Shown: in pieces, positions 26,669 through 33,886 of the stretch | Position numbering within the stretch: the stretch's first letter is position 1 | How the letters are laid out: each line of letters starts with the position of its first letter | Translations under genes and position numbers: made by a program | Notes under the pieces: generated by a model | The model's input: the letters and a program-made list of their open reading frames with translations, nothing else | Database searches by the model: none | Told to the model about the DNA's origin: nothing | Assembly: GCA_016715965.1 (NCBI GenBank) | Contig: JADJXG010000001.1 | Location: 3,601,501-3,665,500, forward strand | Reading direction: 5' to 3' | DNA length: 64,000 nucleotides | DNA from: Saprospiraceae bacterium | GTDB lineage: Bacteria > Bacteroidota > Bacteroidia > Chitinophagales > Saprospiraceae

Positions 26669-27364
26669 TTGTTTACCATTCCAAACTTATTGACAGCTTT
26701 AAACTTGTTTTTGGGAGCAATCCATTGTGTATTTTTAGCTCAAGGAATCTGGGATTATACCTTTTTACTTTTGGGATTGTGCTTGCTTGCAGATCTATTG
26801 GATGGATTAGTTGCCAGAACCTTAAATCAAAACTCAGCCTTAGGAATCCAATTGGATTCTCTGGCAGATGTGGTTTCCTTTGGATTGGTGGCAGGAATAA
26901 TGAGCTATCAACTTTTGTTATCTCATGATATACCTGGTCTCGCATACCTTGGATTTGTATTAACTTTGGGCGCCGCATTCAGACTGGCCAGATTTAACCT
27001 CTCCACACATCTGAATTCAAAGCACTTTGACGGCTTACCCGTACCTGCGATGGCTGTTTTTTTTGCTGGATTAAACCCTTTGGCAAATAGCAACAACTCT
27101 TTCAATTATTACAGTTACCTTGGCCCTATTCCAATGGTAATTCTGATCTTGGTTCTGACAGGCTGGATGATTTCTAAATTTCCAGTGATCAAAGTTGAAC
27201 CTAAACCGCAATGGGTAAAAAATTATCCACTTCTTTGTTTTGTCATTCTGGGCTGTTTTTTATTTGTAATAATGGGATATGCTATTTTTATGTCGGTTGC
27301 CATCATTTTTTATTCCTTATATAGTCTATTTAAATTAAATCAAGTTGCTCAAAAATCTTTATGA
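26669..27364 (+). CDS. pssA: CDP-diacylglycerol-serine O-phosphatidyltransferase
   Basis: 231-residue membrane protein with about six transmembrane segments. The CDP-alcohol phosphotransferase motif DG-x2-AR-x8-G-x3-D-x3-D is complete (Asp45, Gly46, Ala49, Arg50, Gly59, Asp63, Asp67). It makes phosphatidylserine, the precursor of phosphatidylethanolamine. The N-terminal IPNLLTALNLFLG is typical of the PssA branch. No in-frame ATG exists between the preceding stop at 26642 and the conserved region, so TTG at 26669 (or CTG at 26651) is the start. It overlaps purS by four bases. Confidence 0.92.
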   Translation: MFTIPNLLTALNLFLGAIHCVFLAQGIWDYTFLLLGLCLLADLLDGLVARTLNQNSALGIQLDSLADVVSFGLVAGIMSYQLLLSHDIPGLAYLGFVLTLGAAFRLARFNLSTHLNSKHFDGLPVPAMAVFFAGLNPLANSNNSFNYYSYLGPIPMVILILVLTGWMISKFPVIKVEPKPQWVKNYPLLCFVILGCFLFVIMGYAIFMSVAIIFYSLYSLFKLNQVAQKSL

Positions 27365-27615
27365 AAAAATTTCAAATACACATTGACATCATGCCCCACA
27401 AAGAATTGTTGGATCCTCAGGGAAAGACGGTTACCCTCAATATATCTCACATGGATATACAAGGAGTGGAGGATGTTAGAATTGGAAAACACATTCAAAT
27501 GACTGTCAATGCATCAGATGAGGCGTCAGCATCTCAAATTGCAGAGAATTCCTGCAAGAAATTATTGGCCAATTTGATCACTGAAACTTATAGTTACCAA
27601 ATCACAGAGATTTAA
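27361..27615 (+). CDS. purS: Phosphoribosylformylglycinamidine synthase subunit PurS
   Basis: 84 residues, the normal PurS length. The pattern is FQIHIDIMPHKELLDPQGKTV, then GVEDVRIGKHIQMTV, then a short helix CKKLLANLITETYSYQI. PurS helps transfer ammonia from PurQ to PurL in the fourth step of purine synthesis. It starts inside the pssA stop (ATGA) and is followed after two bases by rsmI. purQ and purL are not in the window. Confidence 0.9.
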   Translation: MKKFQIHIDIMPHKELLDPQGKTVTLNISHMDIQGVEDVRIGKHIQMTVNASDEASASQIAENSCKKLLANLITETYSYQITEI

Positions 27616-27617
27616 CT

Positions 27618-28295
27618 TTGCTCTATCTTGTTCCTACTCCAATCGGTCATAAGGGTGATATCACCTTCCGCGCAATTGAAGTGCTTCAATCCTGTGATTT
27701 GATTCTGGCTGAAGATACAAGGGTAAGTAAACCCTTTTTAAAATCTCTTGGAATCGAAAAAGAGATCAGGAGTTTTCACAGCTATAACGAACACAGGATA
27801 CAACAAAATATTATCGAATTTTTGAAATCCGGAAAAACAGCAGCTTTGATTTCTGATGCGGGTACTCCAGGTATTTCAGATCCAGCCTTTCTGCTTGTTC
27901 GTGCATGTCGCGAGGTGGATATTAAAGTTTGTGCATTGCCCGGTCCAACAGCGTTTGTGCCTGCATTGGTTGCATCGGGTTTGCCCACAGATAAATTTTT
28001 TTTTCAGGGTTTTTTACCTCAAAAGAAAGGCCGTCAATCACAATTGAATTGGTTGACCAGCCTCCCCTGTACAATTATTCTCTATGAGGCTCCCCACAGG
28101 ATTGAAAAATTGGTAACAGAATGTATTTCAATTTTTGGAGAAGAACGAAAAGCTAGCTTTGTCAAAGAAATTTCAAAAATGTTTGAAAAATACTTTTGTG
28201 GTACTTTGATTGAAATCAAGGAAAAATTAAAAACAGAAAAAATCGTAGGAGAATGGGTCGTAATTATTGGCCCTCCAAACAAGCGATCAGAATAA
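27618..28295 (+). CDS. rsmI: 16S rRNA (cytidine1402-2'-O)-methyltransferase RsmI
   Basis: 225 residues of the tetrapyrrole-methylase fold. Signatures are LYLVPTPIGHKGDITFRAIEVL, LILAEDTRVS, AALISDAGTPGISDP, ALPGPTAFVPALVASGLP and FVKEISKMFEKY. It methylates the 2'-OH of C1402 in the decoding centre. The frame has no ATG before the conserved start, so TTG at 27618 is used, three bases after the purS stop. It is shorter than E. coli RsmI because it lacks the extra C-terminal domain, as usual in Bacteroidota. Confidence 0.93.
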   Translation: MLYLVPTPIGHKGDITFRAIEVLQSCDLILAEDTRVSKPFLKSLGIEKEIRSFHSYNEHRIQQNIIEFLKSGKTAALISDAGTPGISDPAFLLVRACREVDIKVCALPGPTAFVPALVASGLPTDKFFFQGFLPQKKGRQSQLNWLTSLPCTIILYEAPHRIEKLVTECISIFGEERKASFVKEISKMFEKYFCGTLIEIKEKLKTEKIVGEWVVIIGPPNKRSE

Positions 28296-28306
28296 TTGCA
28301 TTGGTG

Positions 28307-28660
28307 TCATTCTTTATCCAGGTTTGGTCTATTTAGTCTGTATATGCTTGTATAATAAATGCCAACAGATAAAAATCCCATTGTAAATGGAATCAATGCA
28401 AAATATTCCAGATTTTCTCTTTCATAAAACTCACAAGCCATCCAAAAAGAGTTGGCAGAAATTTACATACAAACCGATAGTTGAATCCAAAATTCAGATG
28501 AACGATTGTTGTAATCTTTTACCGCAATCAAAATGGCCACCATCACAGTTGGCAATATCATAAAAAGTCCAAATCCTTTCCAATTCATCAGCCAGGCTGT
28601 ATCCTTGAGCAACCATAACAAAATATGTATATGCTCAAACTTCCTAGTGGTAGAAATCAT
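28307..28660 (-). pseudogene. Small four-helix membrane protein gene broken by an in-frame stop
   Basis: One frame runs 118 codons from 28660 to the TGA at 28307 but is interrupted by TAA at 28463-28465. The first part has LLKDTAWLMNWKGFGLFMILPTVMVAI; after the stop the same frame goes on with ISANSFWMACEFYERENL and ends PFTMGFLSVGIYYTSIYRL. I recognise this as a common small Bacteroidota membrane protein of unknown function, where the stop falls at a position normally coding (probably Trp). Because the frame is kept, this is one point change, recent decay or a base-call error, rather than a deletion. Confidence 0.7.
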
Positions 28661-28730
28661 GCGTCAATAAACAATCCTATATATAAACTTCGTATGAAAC
28701 CAATGCCAAAAAGTAAAATTTAATTTTGAC

Positions 28731-29741
28731 TCAACCTTGTGGCAATGCTTTAACATGTGCGATAAAATCAACTCCGTTGGCTTTACCAATTAATCCAGTG
28801 GAAATACCTTTTACATCATAGAAAAAACCACTTGGAGAAAGTGATTTGAGCCCATACAATTTTCCGTCCCGATCAATCACTTTAATATGGGTAATATTAC
28901 CCTCCTTCACAATTCCCTTTACGTCCAATTTACTTCCATCTGGGCCAACGGCTTTTACATCCAGTATCTTCCCATCTGAGCCAATGGCTTTCACATCGGC
29001 GTATTTCCCTTTACTGGCAAGGACTTTTATCGGTATCAATTGATCTTTGACAATGGCCTTCACATCTAAGATATGCAGGTCCTGATCTCTTACAAATGCC
29101 TTCACATCAAACATTTCACCCCGTGAATCAAATGCCTTCACATCCCATGATCTTCCCTCAGGATGAATTCCCTTAATATTCCATTTTTGCATATTCTCAG
29201 AACACATTACCTGAGGGACTGCTTTGAGGTGTGCTTCGAAATTTACACCATTTATTTGAGCAATTGGTTCCCCTTCGTCTTCAAAATTAATTCCTTTCAC
29301 ATCGTGGACAATTCCTTCGGGTGATACTGCTTTGATACCATAATGATCTCCACTTTCATTAATGGCTTTGATGTGCATAACATTTCCACTTCTTCCAACT
29401 GCTTTTACATCTAATTTTCGTCCATCCTCTAAAATGGCTTTGACCGCTAATATTTGGCCCCCGGCATCAATTGCTTTAACAGGAAGATATTTCCCATCTG
29501 ATTCCGGAGGCAAAACCTTTACCGGAGTTTTCTTTCCGTCAACAATCGCAGCAATATTCATAAATTGTAAACTGCCTTGTTCAGGTATCGCTTTAATATC
29601 GTAGATCTCACCCTTATTTCCAATTGCTTTTACTTTGATCAGTTTTCCGGAAGGATGAACAGCTTTGATGTTCCAATTGGTTTGCGCAATCGAAGCACTC
29701 CATAAAATGCCAAAAGACAGTGCCAGCCATAAGTTTTTCAT
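28731..29741 (-). CDS. Secreted protein built from about 20-residue DVKAI repeats
   Basis: 336 residues with a signal peptide (MKNLWLALSFGILWSASIAQ). The mature part is made of repeats of the form DVKAI-x-x-x-G-x-x-L (VKAIGNKGEIYDIKAI, LDVKAVGRSGNVMHIKAI, ADVKAIGSDGKILDVKAV and others). The protein is a duplication: each half opens with W-N-I-K-(A/G)-(V/I)-H-P and closes with NGV-(N/D)-F-x-AH-(L/V)-KA-(V/L)-PQ. The pattern suggests a beta-solenoid or beta-propeller-like fold. The function is unknown; families of uncharacterised Bacteroidota proteins with this repeat exist. It stands alone, with the heme-uptake genes further upstream on the same strand. Confidence 0.8.
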   Translation of the reverse strand: MKNLWLALSFGILWSASIAQTNWNIKAVHPSGKLIKVKAIGNKGEIYDIKAIPEQGSLQFMNIAAIVDGKKTPVKVLPPESDGKYLPVKAIDAGGQILAVKAILEDGRKLDVKAVGRSGNVMHIKAINESGDHYGIKAVSPEGIVHDVKGINFEDEGEPIAQINGVNFEAHLKAVPQVMCSENMQKWNIKGIHPEGRSWDVKAFDSRGEMFDVKAFVRDQDLHILDVKAIVKDQLIPIKVLASKGKYADVKAIGSDGKILDVKAVGPDGSKLDVKGIVKEGNITHIKVIDRDGKLYGLKSLSPSGFFYDVKGISTGLIGKANGVDFIAHVKALPQG

Positions 29742-29930
29742 ATTTTCAATTTTAATACCATTTTCAGGCCCACAATATTAGTTCAGAATCAACAAATGAT
29801 TTTAAGAAATTGATCAATGGCTTTCAATAAGGGATGATTGGAACCAAATAAAGCTTGAATACTAAATGTTCTGCATATTTCAATTTCAATTCGATCAAAA
29901 ATTAGGTACCAAACAATACCCATGCAATCG

Positions 29931-29970
29931 AAAAAAAACTCCCCATTTGGCAGATTGCCCTATAGGGAGC
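29931..29970 (-). terminator. Terminator after the HmuY gene
   Basis: On the minus strand GCTCCC at 29970 and GGGAG near 29941 form the outer stem, with GGCA/TGCC inside. Eight T (complement of the A-run at 29931-29938) follow. It lies about 30 bases after the HmuY stop. The rest of the 29742-30001 gap shows no gene. Confidence 0.7.
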
Positions 29971-30001
29971 TTAAAATAAGCGCGGGTATGCTTGTTTTTC
30001 C

Positions 30002-30610
30002 TTAGAATTTTCTAGAACCGTCAGGTTGATATACGTATCTGAAAGTATAATACCTTGACTCATCGCGAACGGTTGGATTGGCTGGGGCGCCTTTATAATA
30101 GGACAATACTTCAAGCTTGGCGTATTTTCCATCAGCAGTTCTAATCAAGATAATTTTTCCAGGTACAGGAGTAAATACCATGGCAGATGGATCGTATTTA
30201 TACCAACTTCTGTCTACTCCAAAGTTTGGATTATTGTCCACAATGAAGTTGGAAGAGGCAGGTATTTCAGCCAATTCTGAAAAAATACCATCGATTACCA
30301 AAGCACCTCCTTGCCCAGGGCCGCTGCTGCCTCCATTGGTAATGATGGTACTCCCCTTAAAACCAATGTCCCATTTGGTGGTAGCACTGTCTGAATTTGC
30401 CACCAAACTGCTGTCAGACAAACGATAAAAAGTGAAAACACCCTTGTCTCCTGTTGGCCTCATGGTCACAGGATCGATTCCTGTGTAAGGGTCTGCAGGT
30501 AATTCACGCACAATTACTGATGTAACAACTGATGGTGTGACTGGATCGTCTTCAGTGCAGGAAAATATGCTTACACAACAAACGATGATAAAATAAAATA
30601 CATTTTTCAT
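30002..30610 (-). CDS. HmuY-family heme-binding lipoprotein
   Basis: 202 residues, beginning with a lipoprotein signal (YFIIVCCVSIFSC, Cys18). The HmuY pattern follows: VFTFYRLSDSSLV, TTKWDIGFKGSTIITNGG, PGKIILIRTADGKYAKLEVLSYYKG and SRYYTFRYVYQPDGS. HmuY proteins sit on the outer face of the outer membrane, take heme from host or environmental hemoproteins and hand it to a TonB-dependent receptor. The receptor gene ends four bases upstream, so they are one operon. The heme-ligand histidines of P. gingivalis HmuY are not evident here, so the ligand or its coordination may differ. Confidence 0.85.
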   Translation of the reverse strand: MKNVFYFIIVCCVSIFSCTEDDPVTPSVVTSVIVRELPADPYTGIDPVTMRPTGDKGVFTFYRLSDSSLVANSDSATTKWDIGFKGSTIITNGGSSGPGQGGALVIDGIFSELAEIPASSNFIVDNNPNFGVDRSWYKYDPSAMVFTPVPGKIILIRTADGKYAKLEVLSYYKGAPANPTVRDESRYYTFRYVYQPDGSRKF

Positions 30611-30614
30611 AAAT

Positions 30615-32747
30615 TTAATTTTTATAGATTGAATATTGAATTTGAATGTAAAAAGTTCTTCCAATTAAAGTTGGGATACGAATGGGTTCTATCTGATTCA
30701 ATAAATTTTCCCCAACCAGTTGAAAGGTCCAATTTTTGAAAAGTATTTTTGACACCGTCGCATTGAAAATCAAATATCCCGGGATATAGTCATCGTGCCG
30801 ATCCAGAATTGAGTTTGCATTTTTGTCAGAAGAAGGAATCAACACTCCCGATACATTTCCTGCGGTATTTAGAATTCCAAATTTACCTCTAAAAATGGAT
30901 CGCAAACTGACATCCCAAGATTTATCCCTGGACCTATAATTGATTTTAAAAGTTGCGTGATGTCGGGATCGGTTGGGTAAACCAAAATAATCAGCCCGCT
31001 TAATTCGATAAGTTTCCAGGGTTTCAGGATTTCTACCAAAATATTGGTGGTTATTTATTCCCCTGAGCACCTCTCTGTCAAAAGCCAATAAGAACTGATA
31101 ACCCAATGCAAGCTGCCAGTTTGAATGACACTGCCAGCTAATTTGAGATTCAAGCCCCTGGGTAAGTGCTCTACTAATGTTGGTATAGCTGTATATGGTT
31201 TTTTGATGGGTGGTGATGGCAACAGGTATGGTTTCTATCAAACCTCGCAGGTGATTTTGAAAGAAATTCAATTCAATCAAAATATTATTATTGGGTTTGT
31301 ATTGCAAACCTAAATTGATAGCGAAAGAAGATTCCGGAGTGATGGTTCCCATTTTACCAGGTGCCTGGAGATAATCCTGAATTCTTCCTTCCTTCTCCAG
31401 TCTTTGTAGTTGATCGACGACCACTTCAGTACCGAATACTGCATAGGAGGCAGCCGCATTGTCAAAATTGAGGTAAAGCTGTCTGAAGTCAGGAGCCTTA
31501 AAGCCTGTTCCAGTCGATAACTTCAGGTTCAATTTGGACGATGCCATGTAATTTACAGCAAGCTTTGGGCTAAGTTGAGCTCCAAAAGTATTGTTTTGAT
31601 CCAGTCGCAAACCAGATACCAAAGACCATTTGCGGAATGGTTCCCATTCGTGTTGTCCAAAAAAATAAAAAGTGGCTTGGCGTTGGTCCTTCCCTTCACC
31701 GTATCTGGAGGTGCTGACTGATTCATGAATATATCCAGCTCCAGTGGTCCATCGTTGCTTAGTAGAATTGGAATAAACCATTTGAATTTCCGGTCTCAAA
31801 AATTGTTGCTCAAATTGATCCCGATAATGCACCTCAGCTGTTTCCAATTTATTGAGGTCAGTCGCTGTTGTGTATTTTGTGAAGTACAATCTTGAAGTCC
31901 AATACCATCCGGAAGAAGATCTGTATTTATAAGTCCACTGGAAATTCTGATCCCTGACAGATGAGGACCCATCGACACGGATCGAGTCTATTCCGTTGAT
32001 CACCTGATAGGCGTTGATCTGATTTTCATTGAAGAAACGACCACTCATCGCCATCTCGTGTCTGGCATTGGGTGTCCAGACCAATTTGGGCATAAGTGCA
32101 GTATTGGAAAAAGGAGAAACTGTCTGACCAAATAGTTCAGGAGTAAAATCATATCCATCGGTTCGGTAGTGATTGGCTGACAAACTGATTCTGAGTTTTT
32201 GATTTGACCAGGCACCCATCATATTCAGATCGACTGTATTTCTGGAACCGTACCTTGCACTTGTTTTAATTCTGGGTGTGAGAGGTTCATCTGTAATAAT
32301 ATTGACTACGCCTGCTAGAGCCTCACTTCCATATAAACTGGAGGAAGGGCCTTTTACTATTTCAATTTTGCGAATGTTAAAAGTGCCTATTCTACTCAAC
32401 TCAAGGGAGCCTGTGTATCGGCCAATGAGGGGTTCTCCATCCAGTAAAATCAAGGTATAATCAGGATTCAGACCCTGAATTTGAATGCCATTTCCAAGTC
32501 CGTTTACTTGAGGTACAATGACAAGCCCAGCTTGCTCTGAAAGAATGTCTTGCAAACGGGTACTTCCAGCCTGTTGGATACTTTGTGATTTGATGATGAG
32601 TGCCGGCATTGGCACTGCAGACAAAAGGCGCTCTGTCCTTGTGGCAGTTACCATCACTTCCTGCAATTGGAGTGAGTCCATTTGAGCATATACAGAAAAC
32701 TTAGCCAATTGGACCCAGAAAAAGAAATGAAATAAGCACCTCAACAT
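30615..32747 (-). CDS. TonB-dependent outer-membrane receptor, probably heme (HmuR-like)
   Basis: 710 residues. A signal peptide ends near VYAQ. A plug domain spans about 30-150 (VMVTATRTERLL, LLDGEPLIGRYTGSLELSRI, IEIVKGPSSSLYGSEALAGVVNIIT), and a 22-strand-type barrel ends YIQIQYSIYKN with aromatic residues at the end. The heme call rests on the adjacent HmuY gene, because plug motifs do not separate heme from siderophore receptors. The start at 32747 is preferred over TTG at 32762, which lies in the promoter region. It is divergent from an AraC-type regulator. Confidence 0.88.
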   Translation of the reverse strand: MLRCLFHFFFWVQLAKFSVYAQMDSLQLQEVMVTATRTERLLSAVPMPALIIKSQSIQQAGSTRLQDILSEQAGLVIVPQVNGLGNGIQIQGLNPDYTLILLDGEPLIGRYTGSLELSRIGTFNIRKIEIVKGPSSSLYGSEALAGVVNIITDEPLTPRIKTSARYGSRNTVDLNMMGAWSNQKLRISLSANHYRTDGYDFTPELFGQTVSPFSNTALMPKLVWTPNARHEMAMSGRFFNENQINAYQVINGIDSIRVDGSSSVRDQNFQWTYKYRSSSGWYWTSRLYFTKYTTATDLNKLETAEVHYRDQFEQQFLRPEIQMVYSNSTKQRWTTGAGYIHESVSTSRYGEGKDQRQATFYFFGQHEWEPFRKWSLVSGLRLDQNNTFGAQLSPKLAVNYMASSKLNLKLSTGTGFKAPDFRQLYLNFDNAAASYAVFGTEVVVDQLQRLEKEGRIQDYLQAPGKMGTITPESSFAINLGLQYKPNNNILIELNFFQNHLRGLIETIPVAITTHQKTIYSYTNISRALTQGLESQISWQCHSNWQLALGYQFLLAFDREVLRGINNHQYFGRNPETLETYRIKRADYFGLPNRSRHHATFKINYRSRDKSWDVSLRSIFRGKFGILNTAGNVSGVLIPSSDKNANSILDRHDDYIPGYLIFNATVSKILFKNWTFQLVGENLLNQIEPIRIPTLIGRTFYIQIQYSIYKN

Positions 32748-32927
32748 TCCCGCAAAGGTCAATTCCCCGGAATGAACAAAATAACCCGAAAAGAATTATT
32801 AATAGCCCAAAAATATTAATAACTGTTAATTTTGTTTAATAAAATATCATCTATAATATTGATTTTCAAAGAACAAATGATCTTTGTCATTTGAGGAAAT
32901 GATAAAAATAGCCCAAAAGTAATTTAT

Positions 32928-33743
32928 ATGATAGAAAATTCAGTGCACTTAAAACTAATAGAAACAGGTAAAGTACAATCCTCGGCATTTCAAGCTAAAA
33001 TTCTATACAAGGTATTTTGCTTACAGGGAAAGGGAATATTTGGATTTGGTCCCATCTATCGTCGCGAACTTCAGGCGGGAAAAGTTTTTCTAATCTACAA
33101 TCCGGAAGAAGCGCTCAATTATCAGTTGGATTCTGAGGCCGATTCAAAAATCATTATACTGGGTTTGCCATTGACTGAACTGCACAAGATGTTTGTTCCT
33201 GAGTCCATCGATGCACCGGTCTTTCATCCGGACAATATCAATCGCAAATATTACGAGGAAAAAAACATCAGTCCGGAAATTCATCAAATATTGCAAGGAC
33301 TTTACCAAAATCAAATGCCGACAAATGCGCAAAGGCTCTATTTACAAGCCAAAGCCATGGAAACACTCAGTTTGTTTTACAGTGGCCGGAACCAGGAACG
33401 GGAAAACTGCCCATTCCTCAATGACGAACAAATGGTGAGAAAGCTAAAGCAGGTAAAGGAGACTTTGATCGCCTCCTACCAATCAGCTCCGACGCTGACA
33501 GAATTGGCAAGGCAAACCGGTTTGAACGAAAACCAACTGAAAGTGGGTTTTAGAGAAATTTATGGTATGCCACCTTATCAATATTTGCTGAATCATCGGC
33601 TGGACATTGCCAGAAACATGCTGTTGTCAGGAAAACACCAGGTCAACGAAGTGGCTGATCACATTGGGTATCAAAACGTGAGCCATTTTATCAGTGCTTT
33701 TAAAAAGAAATTCGGGCTGACGCCAAAGAAAATGATGGCTTGA
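32928..33743 (+). CDS. AraC-family transcription regulator
   Basis: 271 residues. The N-terminal region has no clear ligand-domain signature, and the C-terminal 100 residues hold two helix-turn-helix motifs (LTELARQTGLNENQLKVGFREIYGMPPYQYLLNHRLDIA, then VNEVADHIGYQNVSHFISAFKKKFGLTPKK). It resembles the PchR branch that activates iron-uptake genes. The position, divergent from the TonB receptor with 180 bases between, makes that operon its most likely target. Confidence 0.9.
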   Translation: MIENSVHLKLIETGKVQSSAFQAKILYKVFCLQGKGIFGFGPIYRRELQAGKVFLIYNPEEALNYQLDSEADSKIIILGLPLTELHKMFVPESIDAPVFHPDNINRKYYEEKNISPEIHQILQGLYQNQMPTNAQRLYLQAKAMETLSLFYSGRNQERENCPFLNDEQMVRKLKQVKETLIASYQSAPTLTELARQTGLNENQLKVGFREIYGMPPYQYLLNHRLDIARNMLLSGKHQVNEVADHIGYQNVSHFISAFKKKFGLTPKKMMA

Positions 33744-33833
33744 GTAGTAAAATACTATAATTCCCTATTATTAAAAATGGTTAAAGAAATAGAACGCCAA
33801 AAAACAAAATACCCAAGCACCCATTAAATAAAA

Positions 33834-33857
33834 ATGGCGGTCCGAATGAACCGCCAT
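33834..33857 (-). terminator. Terminator between convergent AraC-type and TSP3 genes
   Basis: ATGGCGGT at 33834-33841 pairs with ACCGCCAT at 33850-33857. On the minus strand a T-rich tail follows (TTTTTATTTA), so it ends the 33887-36229 transcript. Confidence 0.75.
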
Positions 33858-33886
33858 ATTTAGCTGTATTAAACTTAGGATTGCCT

